Assembly (NCBI GenBank): GCA_009925875.1
Contig: RFQD01000033.1
Location: forward strand, 1 to 10,558
Reading direction: 5' to 3'
DNA length: 10,558 nt
From: Microbacteriaceae bacterium
GTDB taxonomy: Bacteria; Actinomycetota; Actinomycetes; Actinomycetales; Microbacteriaceae
The notes under the pieces are model-generated. The model did no database searches and had not been told where the DNA came from. It was given only the letters and a program-made list of their open reading frames with translations. A program made the position numbers and the translations under genes. Below, piece after piece: positions 1 through 7,970 of the stretch (positions are counted from its first letter, which is position 1; every line of letters begins with the position of its first letter).

Positions 1-588
1 GAGGCACTCGCTCATCCGACGTGGGACATGGGCCTTGTCGTGACGACGAACTCGTCCACATTGGTCAACAAGGGACTCGAGGTTATCGAGGCCCACCTCC
101 TCTTCGATATCCCGTTTGATCGCATCGATGTGACCGTGCATCCGCAATCCATCATTCACTCCATGGTGGAATTCGTCGACGGTTCCACCATCGCCCAGGC
201 GTCCCCTCCCGACATGCGACTGCCGATATCACTCGGCTTGGACTGGCCGAACCGGGTGGCTCATGTTGGGGTTCCACTCGACTGGACAACGTCCCACACG
301 TGGACATTCGAGCCGCTCGACGACGATGCGTTCCCGGCGGTGCGACTCGCCAAACAGGTTGGCACCGCGGGGGTGACCTATCCGGCTGTTTTCAACGCGG
401 CAAACGAGGAGGCCGTGACGGCATTTCACGCGGGTGTCATTGGGTATCTCGAGATTTTGGAAACCGTATCTGCCGTGGTCGAAACTCACGTGCCGTCATC
501 TGGGGAAATGTCTCGCGAATCCGTCTTCGAAGCGGAAGAATGGGCACGAACGGCAGCTCGAAGAAGAATGGGGGATTCGCGGGGATGA
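1..588 (+). CDS. dxr: 1-deoxy-D-xylulose 5-phosphate reductoisomerase, C-terminal half (5' end outside window)
   Basis: DXR converts 1-deoxy-D-xylulose 5-phosphate to 2-C-methyl-D-erythritol 4-phosphate using NADPH and a divalent metal, the committed step of the MEP isoprenoid pathway in the cytoplasm. The reading frame is open from base 1, so the gene is cut by the window edge; about 195 residues remain of a protein usually near 390. Visible are the flexible-loop motif HPTWDMG (fragment residues 5-11, matching His209/Trp212/Met214 of the E. coli enzyme), [10 protein letters not shown] with the metal-binding Glu at fragment residue 27, [13 protein letters not shown], the PDMR motif, and NAANEEAV in the C-terminal helical domain. 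The usual SAT before NKGLE reads SST here, a mild change. The stop TGA (586-588) overlaps the ATG of the next gene. Family assignment is very secure. Confidence 0.97.
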   Translation, partial: EALAHPTWDMGLVVTTNSSTLVNKGLEVIEAHLLFDIPFDRIDVTVHPQSIIHSMVEFVDGSTIAQASPPDMRLPISLGLDWPNRVAHVGVPLDWTTSHTWTFEPLDDDAFPAVRLAKQVGTAGVTYPAVFNAANEEAVTAFHAGVIGYLEILETVSAVVETHVPSSGEMSRESVFEAEEWARTAARRRMGDSRG

Positions 589-1277
589 CGACGAATAAGA
601 ACGTCTTTCGCATTGCCACCTTCGGTATGGCACTTGTGCTTGCGTGCTCACTGACCGCCTGTGCGTCTCCCGAAGGCCCGGTCTCGTCGCCGACCATGAA
701 GCCCGGCAGCGCGAGCGCGTCACAAACCTCGACCCCGACACCCACCCCGACGCGCCTCGCATCCGCCATCGTCGTTGGCATGACGAGCATGACCGTGCTG
801 GATGCCGGTGGTGCGGTGCTTCAAGAGTTCAGTTTCGGCACATCGGGAGCGGATGTCGCGTACAAGCTCGACCGAATCTTTGCGATGACACCCACGGAGA
901 GCGATTCACCTGGTGGATTGGAAGCGTGGCCGAGTCACAATTACAACTGGAATGGGTTTGAACTTCGGGACGAACAGCGTGACGAGACGAAGCAGCATCC
1001 CTATTGGGACTACGTGCTTTCGATTTCCACCGCGTCGGTGAATGGCGTGGAAATTCGCACGGCAGCGGGCACCCGCGTTGGCGACCCTGCCGCCAACGTG
1101 GTTTTTGATCCCACGAGTCCGTGGCCGCCCTACACGGCCGACGGACTCACGTGTGGTGTGGAGGCCCTGCATTCCGAGGACGGCAATGTGAGCAATGCCG
1201 TCACGCTCTATTTGTGCATCGACGACGCGACGGCGACGGTGTCGAAATTTACGGTCCCCATCTACCTTCAGCTCTAG
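585..1277 (+). CDS. secreted lipoprotein of unknown function
   Basis: A 230-residue protein starting at an ATG that overlaps the dxr stop (ATGA), so it is probably translationally coupled to dxr; GGGGG at 570-574 may act as a weak Shine-Dalgarno. The N terminus has a short Asn/Lys/Arg-containing region, a hydrophobic stretch (about residues 8-23) and the lipobox LTAC with Cys26 as the predicted lipidated residue, giving a membrane-anchored protein outside the cell. A Ser/Thr/Pro-rich linker (about residues 29-52) follows, then a globular domain with a Trp/Asn/Tyr-rich patch ([14 protein letters not shown]) and two late cysteines, Cys190 and Cys211, that could form a disulfide. I recognise no domain and assign no function. 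The frame is open upstream to base 300, but that part lies within dxr and lacks a signal peptide, so 585 is the better start. Confidence 0.86.
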   Translation: MTTNKNVFRIATFGMALVLACSLTACASPEGPVSSPTMKPGSASASQTSTPTPTPTRLASAIVVGMTSMTVLDAGGAVLQEFSFGTSGADVAYKLDRIFAMTPTESDSPGGLEAWPSHNYNWNGFELRDEQRDETKQHPYWDYVLSISTASVNGVEIRTAAGTRVGDPAANVVFDPTSPWPPYTADGLTCGVEALHSEDGNVSNAVTLYLCIDDATATVSKFTVPIYLQL

Positions 1278-1292
1278 CGGGAACCTTTCCCG
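1278..1292 (+). terminator. hairpin between lipoprotein gene and rseP, possible terminator
   Basis: A perfect six-base inverted repeat, CGGGAA and TTCCCG separated by CCT, starts directly after the lipoprotein stop codon. It has no T tract, so it would be an atypical intrinsic terminator, although U-poor hairpins are often proposed as terminators in actinobacteria. Its place between a stop codon and a likely new promoter fits a unit boundary. It could instead be a protein-binding palindrome. Confidence 0.4.
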
Positions 1293-1323
1293 GCGTGTGG
1301 CGCAAATTGTCAGAAATCCCCCC

Positions 1324-1329
1324 TAGCGT
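1324..1329 (+). promoter_or_regulatory. -10 hexamer TAGCGT, probable leaderless promoter of rseP
   Basis: TAGCGT fits the actinobacterial -10 consensus TANNNT and ends six bases before the GTG at 1336, so transcription would start on or next to the start codon. No Shine-Dalgarno is visible before this GTG, which supports a leaderless mRNA. No convincing -35 is seen at 17-18 bases spacing. Confidence 0.55.
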
Positions 1330-1335
1330 GGTCGC

Positions 1336-2667
1336 GTGACAACTTTCTGGCTCTACGCGCTCGGCGTCGTTGCGTTTCTCATCGGCTTGGCTGTCTCGGT
1401 TGGCTTGCACGAATTCGGGCACCTGATTCCGGCCAAGCTCTTCGGCGTACGCGTGCGGCAGTACATGATTGGCTTCGGCCCGACAATTTTTTCGCGCAAA
1501 ATCGGTGGCACCGAGTACGGACTGAAAGCGGTTCCGCTCGGGGGCTTCGTTTCGATGTCGGGCATGTTCCCGCCGGGCAAAACACTGCGCACCCCACGTA
1601 CGTCGGTGGGCCGTTTTTTTCAGAAGTTGATCACCGACGCGCGTGAGGCCAGCGACGAAAGCATGCGCGGCACGGGCGCGTCGCATGCGTTCTACCACCT
1701 GCCCGTGTACAAACGCATCATCATCATGGTCGGTGGGCCGGTCATGAACCTGGTGCTCGCATTCATTCTGCTCTCCATCGTCGTGAGCGGATTCGGCGTG
1801 GCCGGGGCAACGACAACCGTGGCGAGCGTCGCGCAGTGCATCCTGCCCGCAACGTCGACGGAATCGGAATGTCCGGCGGATGCTCCGCTCTCGCCGGCCG
1901 CGCAAGCCGGCCTTCGCCCGGGCGACATCGTCGTCTCCATCAACGGAACGAAAATTGACTCGTGGTCGCAGGCGACTTCCATCACACGAGCTTCCGCTGG
2001 CATCCCCCTCGACTACGTGGTGCTCCGGGACGGGGCCGAGAAAGTCGTGCGTATTACTCCGGTGGTCACAACGCGCTTCGATGTCAACCCCGATGGCGCG
2101 CCCGTGCTCGAAGCCGATGGATCCCAGAAAATCGTGGACGTGGGGATTGCCGGAATCTCACCCGCAACGGGCCTGGTTCGCGAACCCATCACTGCGGTGT
2201 TTCCGATGATGGGGACGGCAATCGTTCAGACGGGGCAACTCATCGTGAATCTGCCGCAGAAACTTGTCGGTGTGAGCGAGGCAGCCTTTGGCACGGCGCC
2301 GCGCGACATCAACGGACCCTTGAGCGTGGTGGGTGTGGGACGTGTCGCGGGCGAGATTGCAGCCACGGACGTGGCGGGTCCGCAGGAGAAGTTTGTCGCT
2401 TTGCTCAGCGTTCTTGCGTCGCTGAACATCGCGCTGTTTGCCTTCAATCTCATTCCACTTTTACCGCTGGATGGCGGTCACATCGCCGGTGCGGTATGGG
2501 AGTCACTCCGGCGCATGTGGGCGAAAATGACGCATCGCGCTGATCCCGGACCGGTCGACGTATCCCGGCTCATGCCCCTGACGTTCATTGTGGTCGTGAT
2601 GATGCTCGCCATGAGCGCACTCTTGATCTACGCCGACCTGGTCAAACCGATCACGCTCCTCGGCTGA
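1336..2667 (+). CDS. rseP: intramembrane site-2 zinc metalloprotease (RseP/Rip1 family)
   Basis: A 443-residue polytopic membrane protease of the M50/S2P family. Such enzymes cut anti-sigma factors within the membrane to release stress sigma factors; M. tuberculosis Rip1 is the best-known actinobacterial member. The first membrane segment (about residues 4-24) leads into the zinc motif HEFGH (His25, Glu26, His29). A second segment (about 128-154) carries [10 protein letters not shown]. An extracytoplasmic PDZ domain (about 175-250) includes GLRPGD at 192-197. The third zinc ligand is Asp379 in the LDGGH motif (378-382), preceded by NLIPLLP, and a last membrane segment lies near 412-436. Cys168 and Cys179 at the PDZ entrance could form an external disulfide. 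GTG 1336 is chosen because it places the first helix properly and matches the -10 spacing. It sits between two MEP-pathway genes, a common actinobacterial order. Confidence 0.97.
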   Translation: MTTFWLYALGVVAFLIGLAVSVGLHEFGHLIPAKLFGVRVRQYMIGFGPTIFSRKIGGTEYGLKAVPLGGFVSMSGMFPPGKTLRTPRTSVGRFFQKLITDAREASDESMRGTGASHAFYHLPVYKRIIIMVGGPVMNLVLAFILLSIVVSGFGVAGATTTVASVAQCILPATSTESECPADAPLSPAAQAGLRPGDIVVSINGTKIDSWSQATSITRASAGIPLDYVVLRDGAEKVVRITPVVTTRFDVNPDGAPVLEADGSQKIVDVGIAGISPATGLVREPITAVFPMMGTAIVQTGQLIVNLPQKLVGVSEAAFGTAPRDINGPLSVVGVGRVAGEIAATDVAGPQEKFVALLSVLASLNIALFAFNLIPLLPLDGGHIAGAVWESLRRMWAKMTHRADPGPVDVSRLMPLTFIVVVMMLAMSALLIYADLVKPITLLG

Positions 2668-2673
2668 GCGGAT

Positions 2674-2679
2674 TAGGCT
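2674..2679 (+). promoter_or_regulatory. -10 hexamer TAGGCT, probable leaderless promoter of ispG
   Basis: TAGGCT lies in the 19-base gap between rseP and ispG and ends seven bases before the ispG GTG at 2687. The gap has no Shine-Dalgarno for that GTG. Hexamer, spacing and missing ribosome site together suggest a leaderless transcript. No clear -35 is visible. Confidence 0.57.
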
Positions 2680-2686
2680 GGCGTAC

Positions 2687-3835
2687 GTGCCCGCAGTGAA
2701 TATCGGAATGCCCAAAGTCCCCGAAGTCCTTGCCCCGCGTCGTAAAACACGACAGATCAAGGTCGGAAAAGTTGGCGTCGGGAGTGATTTTCCGGTCAGC
2801 GTTCAATCGATGACCACAACACCGACCACGGACATTAACGCGACACTGCAACAAATTGCGGAATTGACGGCAAGCGGGTGTGACATCGTCCGGGTCGCAG
2901 TTCCGAGCCGCGATGACGCCGAGGTTTTGCACATCATCGCAAAGAAGAGCCAGATTCCGGTGATCGCGGACATTCACTTTCAACCCAATTATGTGTTTGC
3001 CGCCATCGATGCTGGTTGCGCTGCGGTTCGCGTAAACCCCGGCAACATTCGAAAGTTTGACGATCAGGTCGCCGAAATTGCACGACGTGCCAAAGAGGCC
3101 GGAGTGAGTATTCGAATTGGTGTGAATGCCGGATCGCTCGATCCTCGACTCCTCGAGAAATATGGCAAGGCAACACCGGAGGCACTCGTCGAAAGTGCCG
3201 TCTGGGAGGCCAGCCTCTTCGAAGAACACGATTTTCATGACTTCAAAATTTCGGTGAAACACAACGACCCGGTCGTCATGGTGAAGGCGTACCGCCTGTT
3301 GGCCGAACGAGGCGACTGGCCCTTGCATCTGGGTGTCACCGAGGCCGGACCGGCATTTCAAGGCACCATCAAGTCGGCTACGGCGTTCGGTGTGCTTCTC
3401 TCGGAAGGTATTGGCGACACGATTCGGGTCTCACTGTCGGCGCCGCCCGCCGAGGAGGTCAAGGTGGGATTGCAAATCTTGCAGTCGCTCAATCTGCGCG
3501 AGCGCAAACTCGAAATTGTTTCGTGCCCGAGTTGTGGTCGAGCCCAAGTCGACGTGTACACGCTTGCGGAGCAGGTGACGAAGGGGCTCGAAGGGATGAG
3601 CGTGCCGTTGCGCGTCGCCGTCATGGGGTGCGTTGTCAACGGTCCCGGTGAGGCCCGCGAGGCCGACCTCGGTGTGGCTTCCGGAAACGGTAAGGGTCAA
3701 ATCTTTGTCAAGGGCGAGGTGATCAAAACGGTGCCCGAAAGCGACATTGTTGCCACGCTCATTGAGGAAGCCAATCGTCTTGCGGCGAGCATGCCCGCCG
3801 GAGAATCCGGCACCGTTGAAGTCATCACTTCGTGA
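2687..3835 (+). CDS. ispG: (E)-4-hydroxy-3-methylbut-2-enyl diphosphate synthase (IspG/GcpE)
   Basis: IspG reductively opens 2-C-methyl-D-erythritol 2,4-cyclodiphosphate to HMBPP, the penultimate step of the MEP pathway, using a [4Fe-4S] cluster. The protein has 382 residues, normal for the short bacterial form with a TIM barrel followed by the iron-sulfur domain. The barrel shows [45 protein letters not shown] and GVTEAGP. The cluster ligands are in CPSCGR (Cys280, Cys283) and GCVVNGPGE (Cys315), and Glu322 in that motif is the conserved glutamate ligand. The GTG start at 2687 gives the usual N terminus ([13 protein letters not shown]). The stop TGA overlaps the GTG of the transporter gene that follows, so the two are probably co-translated. 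With dxr it puts two MEP enzymes around the rseP gene. Confidence 0.99.
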   Translation: MPAVNIGMPKVPEVLAPRRKTRQIKVGKVGVGSDFPVSVQSMTTTPTTDINATLQQIAELTASGCDIVRVAVPSRDDAEVLHIIAKKSQIPVIADIHFQPNYVFAAIDAGCAAVRVNPGNIRKFDDQVAEIARRAKEAGVSIRIGVNAGSLDPRLLEKYGKATPEALVESAVWEASLFEEHDFHDFKISVKHNDPVVMVKAYRLLAERGDWPLHLGVTEAGPAFQGTIKSATAFGVLLSEGIGDTIRVSLSAPPAEEVKVGLQILQSLNLRERKLEIVSCPSCGRAQVDVYTLAEQVTKGLEGMSVPLRVAVMGCVVNGPGEAREADLGVASGNGKGQIFVKGEVIKTVPESDIVATLIEEANRLAASMPAGESGTVEVITS

Positions 3836-5091
3836 CACGTTCTCGCCCGAAATCCTCGGGGCCCGAAGAGTACGATTCGGCCATCCAACGACGAGTCCTC
3901 TGGGTCCTGGGGTCTGGCCAAGTGCTCGGTGGTTTGGGCATGGGTGCGGCCATCGCACTCGGCTCGCTCCTTGTGGTTGACGTTGCGAAATCCACCGCAT
4001 TCGCCGGATTTTCATCCTCGATGTTCACCTTGGGCACCGCATTGGCTGCCATACCGCTTGCGCGGTTGGCGATGCGGTTTGGTCGACGCATCGCACTCAC
4101 GACCGGAACAACCATCGCCGCGGCGGGTGCCGTCGGTGTCATTGTGTCGGCGGGGGCGCAAAGCCTCGTGGCACTCATTGTCTCCCTCCTACTCGTCGGT
4201 ACCGGTTCGGCGGCTGGGTTGCAATCTCGATTCGCGGCAACCGATTTGGCGAATCCGGCTCGTCGCGCACGAGACTTGTCTCTCGTGGTGTGGGCGACCG
4301 CGATCGGCGTGGTCGTGGGACCCAACCTTGCCGGCCCCGGCGACCTCCTCGGATCGACCATCGGGCTGCCCAACCTGACGGGGGCTTTCGCAATTACGGC
4401 CCTCGCGCAACTGGCGTCAGGAATCATCTTCATGATTTTTCTTCGCCCCGATCCGCTCGTTCTGTCTGGGGGAATCGGAACTGCGGCATCCTCGGAACGT
4501 CGACGCTTCGGCTACGCATTCCGGGTACTCTCGCGAAACGTTCCGGCGGCGGCCGGCGTGTTCGTCCTGGCGATGTCCCACGCCGTGATGGTCAGCGTCA
4601 TGGCCATGACCCCCGTGCACCTTGCTCATCTCGGCGTGGAAGTGATCGTGATTGGGTTCACCATCAGTCTGCATACCGCCGGCATGTATCTTTTTTCCCC
4701 CGTCTTCGGGTGGCTTGCCGATCGCATTGGTCGGCGCTGGGTCATCCTGATTGGTCAAACGATGTTGCTGGCCAGTCTCATCATTAACGGGATTTCACCC
4801 GACTCAGTTCCCGCCTTGACCGTGTCCATGATTTTGCTGGGTCTCGGGTGGTCGGCGAGCACGGTGGCGGCCTCGACGGTCGTTTCAGAGTCGGTCGCGG
4901 TTCCCGACCGCACCCCCGTGCAGGGTCTCTCCGACTCCCTGATGAGCTTCGCCGGAGCGGGTGGCGGGTTGGCGGCGGGCGTTGTTCTGGCGCTTGTCGG
5001 GTACGGGATGTTGAGCATCCTTGTCATCTTGTTGGTTGTTGCTGCGAGTGCCGCAGCCATGCTGACCGCGCGACGTTCCGTCACCGCCTAA
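3832..5091 (+). CDS. major facilitator superfamily transporter, substrate unknown
   Basis: A 419-residue hydrophobic protein with the look of a 12-helix MFS carrier. After a polar N-terminal tail (about residues 1-20) come two sets of membrane segments joined by a polar central loop (about 205-235). The loop motif between helices 2 and 3 is present as RLAMRFGRR (78-86), with a weakened first half, and its repeat in the second half is textbook: [10 protein letters not shown] (293-302). The segment with [10 protein letters not shown] just before it resembles a set of actinobacterial MFS proteins that I cannot tie to a substrate. GTG 3832 overlaps the ispG stop (GTGA), implying translational coupling. 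Drug or metabolite efflux is only a guess. M. tuberculosis has an MFS gene (efpA) beside proS, but that protein is longer with 14 helices, so this is not clearly the same gene. Confidence 0.94.
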   Translation: MTRSRPKSSGPEEYDSAIQRRVLWVLGSGQVLGGLGMGAAIALGSLLVVDVAKSTAFAGFSSSMFTLGTALAAIPLARLAMRFGRRIALTTGTTIAAAGAVGVIVSAGAQSLVALIVSLLLVGTGSAAGLQSRFAATDLANPARRARDLSLVVWATAIGVVVGPNLAGPGDLLGSTIGLPNLTGAFAITALAQLASGIIFMIFLRPDPLVLSGGIGTAASSERRRFGYAFRVLSRNVPAAAGVFVLAMSHAVMVSVMAMTPVHLAHLGVEVIVIGFTISLHTAGMYLFSPVFGWLADRIGRRWVILIGQTMLLASLIINGISPDSVPALTVSMILLGLGWSASTVAASTVVSESVAVPDRTPVQGLSDSLMSFAGAGGGLAAGVVLALVGYGMLSILVILLVVAASAAAMLTARRSVTA

Positions 5092-5094
5092 AAT
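5089..5094 (+). promoter_or_regulatory. -10 hexamer TAAAAT over the MFS stop codon, probable leaderless promoter of proS
   Basis: TAAAAT is close to the best sigma-A -10 sequence and stands out in GC-rich surroundings. Its first three bases are the stop codon of the MFS gene. It ends seven bases before the proS GTG at 5102, and no Shine-Dalgarno is evident in the ten-base gap (AAGG is only three bases from the GTG), which points to a leaderless mRNA. Confidence 0.62.
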
Positions 5095-5101
5095 CAAGGT
5101 C

Positions 5102-6874
5102 GTGCCCACTCGACTTTCACACCTTTTTCTTCGCACGTTGCGTGATGATCCTGCCGACGCGGAAATTGCTAGCCACAAGCTACTTGTGCGCGCCGGTTAC
5201 ATTCGGCGTCAGGGACCGGGGCTCTTTGCGTGGTTGCCACTGGGGTTACGCGTCAAAGCCAACGTCGAGCGGGTGGTGCGTGAAGAGATGGCGGCGGCCG
5301 GTGCGCAGGAGGTGCACTTTCCTGCGCTCCTTCCTAAGGAGCCCTATGAGGTAACGGGTCGCTGGGAAGAGTACGGCGACGGAATCTTCCGGCTACAAGA
5401 TCGCAAAGATGCCGACTACCTTCTTGCCCCCACGCATGAAGAGGTATTCACGCTCATGGTGAAGGACCTCTACTCGTCGTACAAAGACTTGCCACTCACG
5501 ATTTACCAGATTCAAGACAAGTACCGAGACGAAGCGCGTCCTCGCGCCGGACTGCTTCGCGGTCGCGAATTCACCATGAAAGATGCGTACTCATTTGACG
5601 CAACGGATGAGGGCCTCATCGCGAGCTATCAGGCTCAGCGTGACGCGTATGAGCGCATCTTCGCGCGACTCGGGCTTGACTATGTCATTGTCCAGGCCGA
5701 TGCGGGCGCCATGGGAGGGTCCCGGTCCGAAGAATTCCTTCACCCCAGCCCCGTGGGAGAAGACAGTTTCGTTCGATCAGCGGGTGGATACGCGGCCAAC
5801 ATCGAGGCGTTCACGACCATCGCTCCGCCGGCGATTCCGCTCGAGGGTTTGCCCAGCGCCGAGGTATTCGACTCGCCCAACACACCCACCATCGAGTCAC
5901 TCGTGGCATTCGTCAATGCCGAGCACCCGCGCGCAGATGGGCGCGCGTGGACGGCGGCTGACACGTTGAAGAACGTTGTTCTTGCGCTCACGCATCTCGA
6001 CGGTTCGCGTGAACTCATCGCCGTGGGTTTGCCGGGAGATCGCGAAGTAGATCTCGCTCGTATTGAGGTCGCGTTTGCTCCGGCCGGTGTTGAGGCAGCG
6101 ACCGAGGCGGACTTTGCCAAGAATAAGGCACTCGTCAAGGGATACATCGGACCCTGGGCTACCACGGGTCCGGTCCTCGGTGAGACGGGTGCCGCGCGCA
6201 TCCGCTACTTTGTCGACCCGCGGGTTGTCGAGGGTTCGGCCTGGATTACCGGCGCAAACGTGCACGAGAAACATGCGTTGTTCGTGACCGCCGGGCGTGA
6301 TTTTGTTGCAGAAGGAACCATCGAGTGTGCCGAGGTCAGGGCTGGCGACCCGGCGCCGGACGGATCGGGTCCGGTCGACATTGCGCGAGGGATTGAAATT
6401 GGCCACGTGTTCCAACTTGGTCGTAAGTATGCCGAGGCTCTCGGACTCAAGGTGCTCGACGAGAACGGAAAACTCGTCACCGTCACCATGGGCTCGTACG
6501 GAATCGGGGTCACGCGCATTGTTGCGGTAATCGCCGAGGCAAATCACGACGACAAGGGCCTCATCTGGCCGAGCGAAGTGGCACCGTTTGACGTGCACGT
6601 CGTTGCCACGGGCAAGGATGATGTGGTTTTCGACATTGCCGAACAGCTCGTTGACGGTCTGGAAGCTGCCGGTGCGGACGTGCTGTATGACGACCGACCT
6701 AAAGTTTCGCCGGGAGTCAAATTTGGCGATGCAGAGATCATCGGCGTCCCGGTCATTTTGATTGTAGGCAAGGGCGCGGCACACGGCCTTGTCGAGCTGT
6801 GGGATCGTCGCACGGGGGAGCGAACCGAGGTTGCCATTTCTGACGCGGTCGACCGGATAACAATGAAGGCGTAG
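5102..6874 (+). CDS. proS: prolyl-tRNA synthetase (bacterial type with editing domain)
   Basis: ProRS charges tRNA-Pro with proline in the cytoplasm. At 590 residues it is the long bacterial form (E. coli 572). The class II catalytic core begins with the N-terminal [20 protein letters not shown] region and motif 1 (about residues 39-62, [13 protein letters not shown]). Motif 2 spans about 141-161 ([17 protein letters not shown]). Motif 3 is [10 protein letters not shown] at 463-472. Between motifs 2 and 3 lies the inserted editing (INS/YbaK-like) domain, roughly residues 225-400, which clears mischarged Ala-tRNA-Pro. The C-terminal anticodon-binding domain (about 490-590) includes [24 protein letters not shown] 5102 gives the standard [10 protein letters not shown] terminus. 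The stop TAG is also part of a -10-like hexamer for nusA. Nothing in the core motifs looks damaged. Confidence 0.99.
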   Translation: MPTRLSHLFLRTLRDDPADAEIASHKLLVRAGYIRRQGPGLFAWLPLGLRVKANVERVVREEMAAAGAQEVHFPALLPKEPYEVTGRWEEYGDGIFRLQDRKDADYLLAPTHEEVFTLMVKDLYSSYKDLPLTIYQIQDKYRDEARPRAGLLRGREFTMKDAYSFDATDEGLIASYQAQRDAYERIFARLGLDYVIVQADAGAMGGSRSEEFLHPSPVGEDSFVRSAGGYAANIEAFTTIAPPAIPLEGLPSAEVFDSPNTPTIESLVAFVNAEHPRADGRAWTAADTLKNVVLALTHLDGSRELIAVGLPGDREVDLARIEVAFAPAGVEAATEADFAKNKALVKGYIGPWATTGPVLGETGAARIRYFVDPRVVEGSAWITGANVHEKHALFVTAGRDFVAEGTIECAEVRAGDPAPDGSGPVDIARGIEIGHVFQLGRKYAEALGLKVLDENGKLVTVTMGSYGIGVTRIVAVIAEANHDDKGLIWPSEVAPFDVHVVATGKDDVVFDIAEQLVDGLEAAGADVLYDDRPKVSPGVKFGDAEIIGVPVILIVGKGAAHGLVELWDRRTGERTEVAISDAVDRITMKA

Positions 6875-6877
6875 GCT
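6872..6877 (+). promoter_or_regulatory. -10-like hexamer TAGGCT over the proS stop, candidate promoter of nusA-ylxR-infB
   Basis: TAGGCT, identical to the hexamer before ispG, begins with the proS stop codon. A start 6-8 bases downstream (about 6884-6886) would leave a leader of about 50 bases before nusA. No good -35 is seen. The leader holds a small hairpin and a strong Shine-Dalgarno, so unlike the other promoters here this one would not be leaderless. Because TAG followed by NNT is common by chance, confidence is moderate. Confidence 0.42.
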
Positions 6878-6910
6878 GATTCTCTGCGTCTGGCCGATAA
6901 CGCGGACGCG

Positions 6911-6924
6911 ATTCATATGTGAAT
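6911..6924 (+). repeat. small AT-rich inverted repeat next to the nusA ribosome binding site
   Basis: ATTCA and TGAAT, separated by TATG, form a five-base-pair stem directly before the AGGGAGG ribosome site. It is weak in RNA, but it is one of the few AT-rich patches in the window and could also be a DNA-binding site. No function can be shown from sequence. Confidence 0.35.
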
Positions 6925-6931
6925 AGGGAGG
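6925..6931 (+). promoter_or_regulatory. Shine-Dalgarno AGGGAGG of nusA
   Basis: AGGGAGG lies five bases before GTG 6937. It decides the start of nusA: the in-frame GTG at 6919 lies upstream of this site and has no ribosome site of its own. Confidence 0.8.
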
Positions 6932-6936
6932 CAATC

Positions 6937-7947
6937 GTGGACATCAATCTTCGTGATCTCAAGCTCATGGAGTCGGAAAAGGGAATTCCTTTTGACGAAC
7001 TCGTGTCCATGATTGAACAGGCCATTCTGGCCGCCTATCAAAAACACATTGCGCAAATGTCGGATGGTCCCGCCGTTCCCGTTGCCGGTGCTCGGGTGGA
7101 GCTCGATCGCCGAACCGGAATCATCACCATATTTGCAGCCGAGGTCGATGATGAGGGCGCCATTGTCGGTGAATCGATTGTCGACGCGGAGGACTTTGGA
7201 CGCATCGCCGCGTTCGCCGCAAAGCAGGCGATGACCCAGCGCATGCGCGAAATCGCGGACGAGAAAATCCTCGGCGATTTCAAGGGACGCGAGGGGGACA
7301 TCCTGGCCGGTGTGGTTCAGCAGGGTTCCAACCCGAACTTCGTCTCGGTGGATCTGGGCACCGTGGAGGCGCAAATGCCCAAAGAGGAATGGGTGGCCGG
7401 TGAGGAGTATGCGCACGGTCGTCGCATGCGCGTGTTTGTGACAAAGGTTGAACGGGGTACCCGCGGGCCGCAGGTCACCGTGTCGCGCTCTCATCCCCAA
7501 CTCGTCCGCCGATTGTTCGCGTTAGAGGTACCGGAGATTTCCGCCGGGCTCGTCGAAATTGTGGCTGTGGCACGTGAGGCAGGTCATCGCTCGAAAGTCG
7601 CCGTTGCGGCCAAGGATCCGTCAATCAATGCAAAGGGTGCGTGCATCGGAGAGCTCGGTCGTCGCGTACGAGAGAAGATCGACATCGTCGAATACAGTCC
7701 GGATCTCGCTACCTTTGTCGCGAACGCGCTTTCACCGGCAAAGGTCACGCAGGCACTCGTCGTTGATGCCGATGTGAAGGCCGTTCGTGCGTTCGTGCCC
7801 GATTATCAGCTCTCCTTGGCCATCGGTAAGGATGCCCAGAATGTGCGTCTGGCAGCGAGGCTCACGGGCGCAAAGATTGACATTCAACCCGACTCACGAT
7901 TGACCGAGCCGGGAGAACCTGCGCGTGACGAAACGTCGGGCGCCTAG
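6937..7947 (+). CDS. nusA: transcription termination/antitermination factor NusA, with shortened KH1 domain
   Basis: NusA binds RNA polymerase and nascent RNA and controls pausing, termination and antitermination. The product has 336 residues. The N-terminal polymerase-binding domain covers about 1-118, the S1 domain about 120-187, KH1 about 190-265 and KH2 about 270-325, with a short acidic tail and no E. coli-type C-terminal repeats, as usual in actinobacteria. In KH1 the GxxG loop is GELG (238-241), but RRVR (242-245) runs straight into EKIDIVEY (246-253). Homologues such as those of M. tuberculosis and B. subtilis, as I recall them, carry about eight more residues there (pattern xxxxELxG). 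KH2 has GKDA (297-300) where GKEG or GRRG is usual. The start is GTG 6937 because of the ribosome site before it. The expected rimP gene is not found between proS and nusA. Confidence 0.98.
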   Translation: MDINLRDLKLMESEKGIPFDELVSMIEQAILAAYQKHIAQMSDGPAVPVAGARVELDRRTGIITIFAAEVDDEGAIVGESIVDAEDFGRIAAFAAKQAMTQRMREIADEKILGDFKGREGDILAGVVQQGSNPNFVSVDLGTVEAQMPKEEWVAGEEYAHGRRMRVFVTKVERGTRGPQVTVSRSHPQLVRRLFALEVPEISAGLVEIVAVAREAGHRSKVAVAAKDPSINAKGACIGELGRRVREKIDIVEYSPDLATFVANALSPAKVTQALVVDADVKAVRAFVPDYQLSLAIGKDAQNVRLAARLTGAKIDIQPDSRLTEPGEPARDETSGA

Positions 7948-7970
7948 CCTCGCGCGGTGAGTGGGGTAGC

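Noticed and set aside
300..584. Upstream extension of the lipoprotein reading frame to an ATG at 300
   Set aside because: The extension lies inside dxr and would bury the signal peptide and lipobox in the middle of the protein.
1307..1312. TTGTCA as a -35 box for rseP
   Set aside because: It lies only 11 bases from the TAGCGT hexamer, too close for a sigma-A promoter.
1614..1620. Run of seven T in rseP as a possible frameshift site or terminator
   Set aside because: The frame and the protein are conserved through it, and no stem or alternative product is seen.
5897..6934. A 345-residue open frame on the - strand opposite proS
   Set aside because: It is antisense to the strongly conserved proS coding frame and has no recognisable motif; long antisense frames are expected in high-GC DNA.
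6919..6936. Earlier in-frame GTG start for nusA at 6919
   Set aside because: It precedes the AGGGAGG ribosome site, which is correctly spaced for GTG 6937, and the product from 6937 begins like other NusA proteins.
7945..7959. TAGCCT at the nusA stop followed six bases later by GTG, resembling the leaderless pattern
   Set aside because: That GTG is not in the ylxR frame and opens only about 24 codons. A promoter just before ylxR remains possible, but TAG followed by NNT is frequent by chance.
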